Shown: positions 51,739 through 59,488 of the stretch, one piece after another
Layout of the letters: each line of letters starts with the position of its first letter
Position numbering within the stretch: position 1 is the stretch's first letter
DNA from: G963677185 sp963677185
GTDB taxonomy: Bacteria; Bacillota; Syntrophomonadia; Syntrophomonadales; Syntrophomonadaceae
Assembly (NCBI GenBank): GCA_963677185.1
Contig: OY781889.1
Span: forward strand, 868,001-932,000
Reading direction: 5' to 3'
Length of the DNA stretch: 64,000 nt
Notes under the pieces: generated by a model
The model's input: the letters and a program-made list of their open reading frames with translations, nothing else
Databases searched by the model: none
Told to the model about the DNA's origin: nothing
Translations under genes and position numbers: made by a program

Positions 51739-52610
51739 AGAAAAATTTTCACCTCTGGCGCAATTTTTTGGTGGGCATCTTCAAGGCAGTAGTGGCCGGC
51801 ATCATCATATAAAAAGACCTCTGCAGCGGGGTATATATCCTGCCACATGGCCAGCACATCCATGGTAAAACAAAAGTCATGAACGCCCCAGTGGATCTGA
51901 ATAGGCTTGTTTTTCAACCGGCCCAGGTTCTGGTGAATTTGATTGGCCAGGGCCCAGGTGGGATGTCCTGGAGCCATGGGAATGTCCTGCACGAAACGCA
52001 GGGTGGCGATGCGATTGTTCCAGCTATTATAAGGATACAGCAGGCTAGCCTTCACTTCAGGCTTAAGACGGGTTTCTACCCCCATCAGAGCAGCGCCGAT
52101 GGCAAAGGCATTAAAACCCCTGATCGCCAGCGCGCCGAATCCAGGAATTTTACAGATCTGTATGCGCAGTGGAACCCGGGGCATAATAAAAGCAGCAGTA
52201 TTAAGAATTACCAGGCGGCCCAGTTCGAAGGCCTCCTCGGTTGCCAAGCCCATACCGATAGCGCCGCCCCAGTCGTGAACAATGAGATCCGCTTCGGCAA
52301 TATGCAGATGATCGAGCAAGGCCTTGATATTATCTATGTTGGTCCTCAAGCAGTAGGAATAATTCTGAGGCTTGTCAGAAAGCCCGCAGCCAATATGGTC
52401 GGGAACGATTACCCTCCGTTCCGAAGACAGCTCCTTGATTAGATGGCGGTAATAGAAAGACCAGGAAGGATTTCCGTGCAGCATAAGAACCGGCCTGGTG
52501 TCGACCGGTCCTTCATCTACATAATTCATGGCTATGCCGTTTATTTCGAAACGTTTGCAGTTAAATGGATACAGGGGCTTAAGTGCCGCCGGAACAATAG
52601 TCGCAGTCAT
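51723..52610 (-). CDS. oleB: OleB: beta-lactone decarboxylase (alpha/beta hydrolase)
   Basis: A 295-residue protein of the haloalkane dehalogenase-like alpha/beta hydrolases. The oxyanion region is MLHGNPSWSFYYRHL, the nucleophile Asp sits in LIVHDWGGAIGMGLA and the catalytic His in YDDAGHYCLEDAHQK. OleB homologues remove CO2 from the beta-lactone, giving the cis-olefin. By itself it could be called a dehalogenase, but the operon makes OleB far more likely. It begins nine bases after oleA. Confidence 0.9.
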   Translation of the reverse strand: MTATIVPAALKPLYPFNCKRFEINGIAMNYVDEGPVDTRPVLMLHGNPSWSFYYRHLIKELSSERRVIVPDHIGCGLSDKPQNYSYCLRTNIDNIKALLDHLHIAEADLIVHDWGGAIGMGLATEEAFELGRLVILNTAAFIMPRVPLRIQICKIPGFGALAIRGFNAFAIGAALMGVETRLKPEVKASLLYPYNSWNNRIATLRFVQDIPMAPGHPTWALANQIHQNLGRLKNKPIQIHWGVHDFCFTMDVLAMWQDIYPAAEVFLYDDAGHYCLEDAHQKIAPEVKIFLCQNK

Positions 52611-52619
52611 AATTACCCC

Positions 52620-53642
52620 CTACCAGTCAATGCTCATAAATCCGCTGTTCAAGCCGCTTCCAAATCCAATAAAGCCGACATGCTGGCCATCTGATATACA
52701 GCCCTGTTCAACCGCCATGGAAAAGGCCGTAGGAATGGCGGCAGACCCCATGTTGCCGTAGTTCGGAAAGATGATAAAAACCTTTTCCATAGGAAGGTTG
52801 CCCATGGCCTTATTAACTCCCTGTACATGCTTCATACCAACTTGATGGGGGACATAAAGGCTATCAGGATCTTCCCAGCGGCTGAGATCTTCTTTAGCTG
52901 CCTGCCATGCCGCCCGGCCAATATCCATACTGGCCCGGAGCAGAGCGGAAGCATTGGTGGTCATATAGGGGGGATCGCCTATACACAGGCGGTTGTATTC
53001 GGTGCCGGCCCGAAAAATAACCCCGTTGATGCGGTGTTTGCTTTGGGCTACTGATTTATTGCTCAGTACCATCGCGACAGCTCCGGACCCGAGAGTCAGG
53101 GTGGCAAAATTGTTCTTAAACAGATCATTACTGGTTTCAGGTTTCTTCAAAAGTTCGATGGTTGGATAAACCGCATCTTCCATGGTTTCTGCACTGACTA
53201 CCAGAGCATATTTGCATAAACCTGCTTCAATCATTTGTGCTGCCATGGTCATTCCATTTACAAAACCCAGGCAGGCATTGGAGACGTCAAAATTCATGCA
53301 TTCGCGGCTCAAGCCAAGGTTGCCGTGCACCAGGCTGGCAGTTGAAGGTTCGGTATGATCCCGCCAAATGGAGGCATTGATTATCAGCCCGACATCTTCA
53401 TTTTTTATTCCTGCCTGATCAATAGCTCTTTGACCTACCCGGGATGCGATTACACTGGGCTTGACCGGGGCTTCTTCCCAGTAATGCCGTTCCTTGATGC
53501 CGGTCAGATCCATTATCATGTGGCGGGGAATTTTGATGCGATCTAGAGTATCGCCGATTTGTTCAACTATAGAATCTGTGGAAACGCAAACGGTAGGCAA
53601 TTCATGAACGACCGACTCAATAAACACATTGGAAAACAGCAT
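52620..53642 (-). CDS. oleA: OleA: acyl-CoA head-to-head condensing thiolase
   Basis: A 340-residue FabH-like thiolase. The active-site Cys lies in FDVSNACLGFVNGM, His in YVPHQVGMKHVQG and Asn in FPNYGNMGSAA. The motif DHTEPSTASLVHGNLG carries the Glu that OleA proteins use as base in place of ordinary FabH chemistry. OleA joins two fatty acyl-CoA chains to a 2-alkyl-3-ketoacid. First gene of the operon, AAAGGCGGG before the ATG. Confidence 0.92.
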   Translation of the reverse strand: MLFSNVFIESVVHELPTVCVSTDSIVEQIGDTLDRIKIPRHMIMDLTGIKERHYWEEAPVKPSVIASRVGQRAIDQAGIKNEDVGLIINASIWRDHTEPSTASLVHGNLGLSRECMNFDVSNACLGFVNGMTMAAQMIEAGLCKYALVVSAETMEDAVYPTIELLKKPETSNDLFKNNFATLTLGSGAVAMVLSNKSVAQSKHRINGVIFRAGTEYNRLCIGDPPYMTTNASALLRASMDIGRAAWQAAKEDLSRWEDPDSLYVPHQVGMKHVQGVNKAMGNLPMEKVFIIFPNYGNMGSAAIPTAFSMAVEQGCISDGQHVGFIGFGSGLNSGFMSIDW

Positions 53643-54043
53643 ATAAATCCCGCCTTTTCTATCCCTTGTTAAACGCAGCCAATATGCCGCAGGGATTCTA
53701 TTGATTTTTATTGAAGAAATGATTGAGAGAAGATTAAACGCTATTTATTATACATTAGTGCCGGATAATACTAAAGAAGATTATTATCCCGAGGAAAAAA
53801 TGGCAGATACCCGAAAATCTAATAAAAAACCCGGCGAATCCGGCTGCCGGAGGCTTGAATCTCATCTCAAATCAATGTGTTAAGGATAACACAGCCATTC
53901 ACGGTCTACAATAACAGTCAAATGATATATAAATGATAGAAAATGCACAGGTAAAACACCCGTTTAGCGTGGGAAGGTGTGAATAAGCTTGAACCGGCGA
54001 CAAACCGGCTCAAGCCATGGGAAGAGCATTGAGAAGGGCTGTT
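53643..54043 (-). promoter_or_regulatory. ole operon promoter region and upstream terminators
   Basis: No gene is supported in these 401 bases. For minus-strand transcription, a -10 element TATAAT lies at 53752-53747 with a weak TTTAGT -35 element 17 bases upstream, about 105 bases ahead of oleA. Two terminator-like hairpins follow the ferredoxin gene: CTTGAGCCGG/CCGGTTCAAG (53988-54014) and CCGGC/GCCGG with a T6 run (53822-53851). The ole genes therefore appear to be transcribed separately from the hcp group. Confidence 0.55.
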
Positions 54044-54418
54044 TTAGCCATGGATCAGGCGGGGCAGGCACTGAGTGCAGACCCAGAGAGCTTGTCCGCG
54101 GTGCTTGAGCTGCAGCAAATAGCGCGCATCCTCGTTGGCAGTGCAAAAAGCGCAGCTTTGAGGGATATAAGCAGAGGGTTGCGGCTCCTGCTGTTCGTGA
54201 ACGGAGATAATGGAAAACGCAGGAGCTTCCCTGGATTCCAGGGACAGCGCGCCGGCAGGGCATATGTCCAGACAGAATCCGGCCCCGTCGCAAAGCTCCT
54301 CCCTGATTACCCGGGCTTTGCCGTCGTGCAGAACCAGGGCGCCTTCCGCACAGGGGCCGATGCACAATCCGCAGCCATCGCAGAGCTCTTCATTAATTTT
54401 GACTATTGTACGTTTCAT
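54044..54418 (-). CDS. Ferredoxin-like protein with one complete 4Fe-4S motif
   Basis: A 124-residue protein. The first cluster motif CDGCGLCIGPCAEGA is complete. The second reads CDGAGFCLDICPAGA, where Ala replaces the second Cys; the remaining cysteines could hold a 3Fe-4S cluster or none. Two further pairs, CAFC and CTQC, in the C-terminal third may bind zinc or another cluster. It ends the hcp-cupin-ferredoxin group and probably supplies electrons to Hcp; that role is inferred from position. Confidence 0.8.
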   Translation of the reverse strand: MKRTIVKINEELCDGCGLCIGPCAEGALVLHDGKARVIREELCDGAGFCLDICPAGALSLESREAPAFSIISVHEQQEPQPSAYIPQSCAFCTANEDARYLLQLKHRGQALWVCTQCLPRLIHG

Positions 54419-54434
54419 TTATTGCTCCTTTTGC

Positions 54435-54779
54435 TCAAGCCTTGATCATGGTCAGGAGCATCTTGAAAGGCTGGTGTGCTTTAAGGGCATGCGGTTCCCG
54501 TGCTGGCATAATAATGCTTTCGCCGCACTTTACAAGATGACTTTGTCCGTTAATGATAATTTCCCCTTCGCCATCCAGGATTTCGACCACTGCATCAAAA
54601 GGAGCGCTGTGTTCGGACAGCCCCTGACCGGCCGCAAAAGCAAAAAGCGTCAGGGTTCCCGCGCTTTTGTTAATTAGAGTTTTCGAAACGACTGAACCGT
54701 CCTGGTAGTCTACAAAGTCAGCGTTTTTGAAAACCTCGGCCACGGGATAGTTTCTAAGCTGTTTAATATCGTCGCTCAT
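54435..54779 (-). CDS. Cupin protein of the hcp group
   Basis: A 114-residue cupin. Motif 1 is GLSEHSAPFDAVVEILDGEG with His and Glu ligands and motif 2 CGESIIMPAREPHALKA with the final His. The ATG at 54779 follows AAAGGGG by nine bases, better than one three codons upstream. It lies between hcp and the ferredoxin gene with short gaps (53 and 16 bases). Such cupins often accompany hcp genes in anaerobes; the ligand is not known. Confidence 0.82.
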   Translation of the reverse strand: MSDDIKQLRNYPVAEVFKNADFVDYQDGSVVSKTLINKSAGTLTLFAFAAGQGLSEHSAPFDAVVEILDGEGEIIINGQSHLVKCGESIIMPAREPHALKAHQPFKMLLTMIKA

Positions 54780-54832
54780 GGTGTGCATCCCCTTTCAAAA
54801 AGGACAAGATAAGCATCATTCGTATCTATTCA

Positions 54833-56449
54833 TTATTGCAGAATAGCCGCCAGATCTTCATCAACTGTTCCTATCGGCGCAATGCCGTAGTTTTCTACCA
54901 GGAAATCCAAAATGCCGGGACTGACAAATGCCGGGAGGCTGGGGCCTAAACGGATGTTTTTTATATCCAGGTAAAGCAGGGTCAGAAGTATGGACACGGC
55001 TTTTTGTTCATACCAGGATAGAACCATGGATAAAGGCAGATCACCAACTTCGCAATCCAGTGCTTTGGCCAGGGCTATGGCAACCTGAATGGCCGAGTAG
55101 GCATCATTGCATTGTCCCATATCCAGCAGGCGGGGAATTCCCCCGATATCACCCAATTTTTGATCGTAAAATCGGTATTTTCCACAACCAAGTGTTAAAA
55201 TCGCGGTGTCAGACGGTGTTTTTTCAACAAATTCTGTATAGTAGTTCCGGCCTGATTTAGCGCCATCACAACCGCCGACCAGAAAAATATGCTTCAGCGC
55301 GCCGGCTTTTATAGCCCCGATTAGAGTATCGGCAACATTCATGATGGTGTTGCGGGCAAAGCCGACCATGACTTCGCCGTAGTTCACATCTGCAGTAAAC
55401 CCCGGCATCGCCAGGGATGTGTCGATCAGGGCCTGGAACTGACCGTTAGGCAGGTGCTTCACTCCGGGGTAGCCTACCGGACCGGTAGTAAATATATTGG
55501 CTTTGTAGCTTGCGGCTGGTTCTTGTATGCAATTAGTGGTCATTAGAATTGGGCCCGGAAAGGCTGCGAATTCCATTTTTTGATTCTGCCATGCAGAACC
55601 GTAATTGCCGACCAAATGGGGGTGTTTTTTTATTTCCGGATAACCGTGGGCGGGAAGCATTTCTCCATGTGTATAAATATTAATTCCTGTACCGGCAGTT
55701 GCTTCCAGCAGGTCTTTCAAGTCTTTGAGGTCATGGCCGGAAACCAAAATGCACTTGCCTTCCCGGACACCCAGCGGTACCGGGGTTGGGACGGGGTGCC
55801 CGAATGCATCCGTGTTTGCCGCATCAAGCAACTCCATGGCCAGCAGATTAATCTCGCCGCATTTAAGCGTCAGGCCCAGCCAGGCATCCATTTCAAGATC
55901 ACCGTTTCCAAGGTCTGCCAGAGCGGTCATCAGGAAGCGGTAAACCCGGTCGTCTTCCTCGCCCAGAATCGCGGCATGGTATGCATAAGCAGCAATTCCC
56001 CGAATTCCATATAAAACGAGTTCCTGGAGACATCGCATCTCCGGATTGACTTCAGCCAGGAAGGGAAGCCCGATGGCGGTTCCTTGTTCAACCATGCTTT
56101 CCAGGTCAGGCGCGGGCACCAGGTAGGCAGCGGGTTCATAAGTACTGGGATCGAGCAGGCTTGAAGCCAAGTTGTCTCTTAACCGCACCGTTTCTTCAAT
56201 ATGCCACATTATTTGCTCCGGATCGAAGTTAACATTGGTCAGAGTGACGAAAAGTGCTCTGGCAATGAAGAGACGGACTTCATCGGTTAAGGTACCTTCT
56301 TCGTCGGCAGCCAGGCCTCGAATTGACAGGCCTTTCAGGGCGAACATCAGCAGATCCTGCAGGGCTGCAACATCAGCATTTTTGCCGCATACACCGCGGG
56401 TAACGCATCCGCCGTTCGGAGTAGTCTGTTCACACTGGTTGCAAAACAT
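54833..56449 (-). CDS. hcp: Hydroxylamine reductase / hybrid cluster protein
   Basis: A 538-residue Hcp. The N-terminal cluster ligands are CNQCEQTTPNGGCVTRGVCG. Ligands of the hybrid 4Fe-2S-2O cluster appear in order: His and Glu region THGEMLPAHGYPE, Cys in GGCDGAKSGRNYY, LGCGKYRF, MGQCNDAYSA and Glu/Lys in WYEQKAVS. Hcp reduces NO to N2O in vivo in E. coli and can reduce hydroxylamine. The ATG at 56449 follows GGAGG; the longer frame has no site. An Rrf2 regulator gene lies just upstream. Confidence 0.95.
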   Translation of the reverse strand: MFCNQCEQTTPNGGCVTRGVCGKNADVAALQDLLMFALKGLSIRGLAADEEGTLTDEVRLFIARALFVTLTNVNFDPEQIMWHIEETVRLRDNLASSLLDPSTYEPAAYLVPAPDLESMVEQGTAIGLPFLAEVNPEMRCLQELVLYGIRGIAAYAYHAAILGEEDDRVYRFLMTALADLGNGDLEMDAWLGLTLKCGEINLLAMELLDAANTDAFGHPVPTPVPLGVREGKCILVSGHDLKDLKDLLEATAGTGINIYTHGEMLPAHGYPEIKKHPHLVGNYGSAWQNQKMEFAAFPGPILMTTNCIQEPAASYKANIFTTGPVGYPGVKHLPNGQFQALIDTSLAMPGFTADVNYGEVMVGFARNTIMNVADTLIGAIKAGALKHIFLVGGCDGAKSGRNYYTEFVEKTPSDTAILTLGCGKYRFYDQKLGDIGGIPRLLDMGQCNDAYSAIQVAIALAKALDCEVGDLPLSMVLSWYEQKAVSILLTLLYLDIKNIRLGPSLPAFVSPGILDFLVENYGIAPIGTVDEDLAAILQ

Positions 56450-56495
56450 AAAAAACCTCCTCAATAAAGACATAAAAGATATAAATAGTCCGAAT

Positions 56496-56521
56496 AAAGA
56501 TAAGACAAAATGCACATCTTT
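56496..56521. promoter_or_regulatory. Candidate operator upstream of hcp
   Basis: AAAGAT-N14-ATCTTT forms an imperfect dyad between the Rrf2-type regulator gene and hcp. Position suits binding by the regulator encoded next to it. An AT-rich promoter for hcp may overlap it. The site does not match a published motif exactly. Confidence 0.4.
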
Positions 56522-56522
56522 G

Positions 56523-56954
56523 TCATAGCATATCCACGGCTGTTTTATTCCGTGCTTGTTTAACCAATTCCGCCAGGCTGTTTTGGCTCAGTTCTTTCAA
56601 GAATGCCCGTTGAGCTCGTTCAAGTACCGGTGATACCGGGCAGCTTGCCCGATTAGGACAATCAAAGTCAGGCGCCAAACAAAGGTTGATATTCAGCGGT
56701 CCTTCAATGGCCTTTATCACCTCCACCAGGTTAATGTTATCAGCTGGCCGGGCCAGGCGGACGCCCCCTTGAATTCCCCGCTGGGTGCTTACCAGACCGC
56801 TTAAAGAAAGCAGCTGCACGGTTTTTTTCAGAAAATCTTCCGGAATGCTCTGCTTCTCCGATATGGATCGGCTGGGTACGACCTCGCCGAACGGACGGCT
56901 GGCCAGTTCCAGCATTATTCGTATTGCGTATTCGCTTTGTCTCGTTAACTGCAT
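56523..56954 (-). CDS. Rrf2-family regulator (NsrR/IscR-like)
   Basis: A 143-residue winged-helix regulator. QLTRQSEYAIRIMLELAS and FLKKTVQLLSLSGLVSTQRG, GGVRLARP are the standard Rrf2 segments. Three cysteines in NLCLAPDFDCPNRASCPV are placed to hold an Fe-S cluster, which in NsrR senses NO. It is encoded directly upstream of hcp, so a nitrosative-stress switch is the natural reading. ATG 56954 follows GAGGG. Confidence 0.9.
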   Translation of the reverse strand: MQLTRQSEYAIRIMLELASRPFGEVVPSRSISEKQSIPEDFLKKTVQLLSLSGLVSTQRGIQGGVRLARPADNINLVEVIKAIEGPLNINLCLAPDFDCPNRASCPVSPVLERAQRAFLKELSQNSLAELVKQARNKTAVDML

Positions 56955-57177
56955 TTGTGCAACCCTCAAACAGGATAAAAAGAATCCAAATTGTCTATAT
57001 ACATATTAGTACTATGTTTGTGCCGTTTTGACAAGGTATTTTTCATACATAATTACCAGGATTTGTTCATGTAAACCGGGTCAGGATCCAACAATTTATC
57101 CTTGTATATGAAATAAGGCATCAAGTACAATTATGAAAGGCTTGTTACGCCTATAACATGAATGGAGGGGATACATA
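56955..57177. promoter_or_regulatory. Divergent promoters for the regulator-hcp group and the liv operon
   Basis: On the minus strand, TTGTCA near 57033 and TACTAA near 57010 are 17 bases apart and lead to the regulator gene. On the plus strand, TTGTAT (57102-57107) and TACAAT (57126-57131), 18 bases apart, lie about 45 bases ahead of livJ; a second TTGACA at 57029 overlaps the minus-strand -35. Confidence 0.5.
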
Positions 57178-58386
57178 GTGAGAGGCTTGCAGAAGAAGAC
57201 TCTGGTGATCATGTTGTTAATGCTTTTTGTATTGGGCACCATGGCCGGCTGTGGTACCGGCGAACAGAAAACCGGGGACAGCAGTTCCAATGTTATTAAA
57301 ATTGCGACCGTAACGCCGCTATCCGGATCTCAGGCGGCACTTGGCGAGAGCATTAAGCTGGGCGCCGAGATGGCTTTTGAAGAGAGAAAAGGAGAGCTGG
57401 AAAAGCTCGGATTTAAGCCCGAATTTGCACCGCAGGACGACCAGGCTGATCCCAAGGTTGGCGTGACTGTTGCCAACAAACTGCTGGCTGACAAAGACGT
57501 GCTGGCAGTTGACGGGCACTACAACTCCGGTGTGGCGATTCCATCATCGGAAGTTTATGCAAAAGACAATCTTTGCATGGTGTCGCCGGGCAATACCGCA
57601 GTAGAAATCACCGAACGCAAGCTGCCCAACGTCAATCGCATATGTGCTCGCGATGACCAGCAGGGGCCGTTTGGCGCAATGTTCGCAGCGCGGGATCTGA
57701 AAGCTAAAACAGTGTATATAATTCATGACAAGACCACTTACGGCCAGGCTATAGCTGAAGAGTTCAAGAAACAGGCTGAAAAGGAAAGCATGACCGTTTC
57801 GGGTTTTGAGGGGATAACCGCCGGGGAAAGCGATTTTTCAGCAGTATTGAACCAGATATCCGCAGCCAAGCCCGATGTTGTGTATTTTGGAGGGATTTAT
57901 CCGGAAGGCTCGCTGCTAATCAAGCAGATGAGGGAAAAAGGCATCACATCCAAGTTTATAGGCCCGGATGGCATGGATGATGCTGAAGTTGTCAAAATTG
58001 CTGGCGATGCAGCCATTGGAGCCTACTACACTTCTCCAGCCGCTGATATTAGCCGCACACCTGAAGGCAAGGCATGGGCCGAAAAATATAAGGCAAAATT
58101 TGGCAAGGAACCGGGAAACTGGTCCGCCTACGGGTATGACGCTATGAATATCTGTATCAACGGAATTATCAAGGCAATAAACGACAACGGCGGCAAGAAG
58201 CCCAGCCGTCAGCAGGTCAGCACGGCAGTGAGAAGCCTCAAGGATGTAAAAGGAATCATCTGCACGGTAACCTTTGATGAAAAGGGCGACAACCTGGGAG
58301 CTATGTTATACCTGGCTGAATTCAAAGAAGCCAAGTATCCGCCAACCGTGATAAAGGAAATCAAGGCGGGCGATTTGAAAAAATAG
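57178..58386 (+). CDS. livJ: Branched-chain amino acid ABC transporter, substrate-binding lipoprotein
   Basis: A 402-residue periplasmic-binding-fold protein of the LivJ type. Lipoprotein signal: MAGCGTGEQ. The mature part starts with IKIATVTPLSGSQAALGES, the usual Leu/Ile/Val-binding fold opening, and has GHYNSGVAIPSSEVYAKDN in the ligand cleft region. GTG start behind GGAGGGG. It delivers amino acids or related carboxylates to LivHM. It is the first gene of the livJHMGF operon. Confidence 0.93.
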   Translation: MRGLQKKTLVIMLLMLFVLGTMAGCGTGEQKTGDSSSNVIKIATVTPLSGSQAALGESIKLGAEMAFEERKGELEKLGFKPEFAPQDDQADPKVGVTVANKLLADKDVLAVDGHYNSGVAIPSSEVYAKDNLCMVSPGNTAVEITERKLPNVNRICARDDQQGPFGAMFAARDLKAKTVYIIHDKTTYGQAIAEEFKKQAEKESMTVSGFEGITAGESDFSAVLNQISAAKPDVVYFGGIYPEGSLLIKQMREKGITSKFIGPDGMDDAEVVKIAGDAAIGAYYTSPAADISRTPEGKAWAEKYKAKFGKEPGNWSAYGYDAMNICINGIIKAINDNGGKKPSRQQVSTAVRSLKDVKGIICTVTFDEKGDNLGAMLYLAEFKEAKYPPTVIKEIKAGDLKK

Positions 58387-58401
58387 GATTATGAATCAAT
58401 G

Positions 58402-58498
58402 TCAGGCCGGAACAGTTCGTTCCGGCCTGATAATGATGGCCAGGATAGGCGATTTTGTCATAGGTTTGAGGTAGGAAAGGCTATTGCCTTTCCTGCCT
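58402..58498 (+). terminator. Two strong hairpins between livJ and livH
   Basis: The first stem, TCAGGCCGGAAC/GTTCCGGCCTGA (58402-58430), has 12 perfect pairs and a five-base loop. The second, AGGTAGGAAAGGC/GCCTTTCCTGCCT (58469-58498), has 12 of 13 pairs and a four-base loop. Neither has a proper T-run. They may protect the livJ message or cut down read-through into livH so that the binding protein is made in excess. Confidence 0.7.
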
Positions 58499-58528
58499 CT
58501 GCATATTCACGGGAGGTTGCAATTACAT

Positions 58529-59488
58529 ATGGAACAGTTAATGCAAGTGCTGCCCCAGAGCTTAATTGACGGACTAACACTGGGTTTCGTATATGCCGTT
58601 GTCGCCCTGGGCTATACCATGGTATACGGCGTACTCGAACTGATCAATTTCGCCCATAGTGAAATATTTATGGTTGGCGCTTTTGCCGGCACGGAAACCC
58701 TGCTGTATCTTCAGAGCAATGGCTATTTGACAGGCATGCATCCGGCTCTGGCTCTGCTGCTGGCTCTGTTCATCGCCTTGCTATTAAGCGGCAGCCTGGG
58801 TGTCTTCATCGAGAGAGTAGCCTACCGGCCGCTGCGGTCTGCACCACGGCTGGTTCCCTTGATATCCGCTATTGGCGTGTCATTCTTTCTTCAGGATGCC
58901 GTTCGTTTAATCGAAGGGCTGTGGAAGAACACCTTCTACTTAACCGCACCATCTATATTTACCGGCACGGTAAAGTTAGGTCAGAATCTGAGCATTTCCA
59001 ACAAGTCCCTGGTGGTCATCAGCTGCGCGGTGGTAATGATGCTGGGATTGCACTTCTTCGTTAACAAAACCCGCTGGGGCAAGGCCATCAGGGCAGTGGC
59101 CCAGGACCGTGATACATCATCCCTTATGAGCATAAACGTCAACCAGGTGATAGCCCTGACCTTTTTTATCGGTGCCGGTCTGGGTGGAGCAGCTGGAACC
59201 CTGTTTGCAACTCAGTACTCATTGATAAACCCCTATGTAGGTTTTATTCTTGGTATCAAAGCGTTTACAGCAGCGGTTCTGGGGGGGATTGGCAATATTC
59301 CCGGCGCGATGATGGGGGGGATTCTGCTGGGCGTTTTAGAATCACTGGGAGCGGTAACCCTGACCGTTGCCACTGGTGGAGCAATGGGTGCCGAGTATAA
59401 AGATGTTTTCGCATTCGTGATTCTTATCGCGATTCTAATCTTCCGTCCCAGCGGCCTTCTGGGTGAAGAACAGGGGGAAAAAATATAA
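58529..59488 (+). CDS. livH: Branched-chain amino acid ABC permease LivH
   Basis: A 319-residue permease with about eight membrane helices. Typical LivH text: GLTLGFVYAVVALGYTMVYG, LINFAHSEIFMVGAFAG and the cytoplasmic loop GKAIRAVAQDRDTSSLMSIN that contacts the ATPases. Starts at 58529 or at a second ATG four codons later; the GGGAGG site is 12 bases from the first. Its stop overlaps the livM start. Confidence 0.93.
   Translation: MEQLMQVLPQSLIDGLTLGFVYAVVALGYTMVYGVLELINFAHSEIFMVGAFAGTETLLYLQSNGYLTGMHPALALLLALFIALLLSGSLGVFIERVAYRPLRSAPRLVPLISAIGVSFFLQDAVRLIEGLWKNTFYLTAPSIFTGTVKLGQNLSISNKSLVVISCAVVMMLGLHFFVNKTRWGKAIRAVAQDRDTSSLMSINVNQVIALTFFIGAGLGGAAGTLFATQYSLINPYVGFILGIKAFTAAVLGGIGNIPGAMMGGILLGVLESLGAVTLTVATGGAMGAEYKDVFAFVILIAILIFRPSGLLGEEQGEKI

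Noticed and set aside
53701..53883. 60-residue plus-strand frame ahead of the ole operon
   Set aside because: It has no ribosome binding site, covers the likely minus-strand oleA promoter and a terminator, and its composition is not protein-like at the end.
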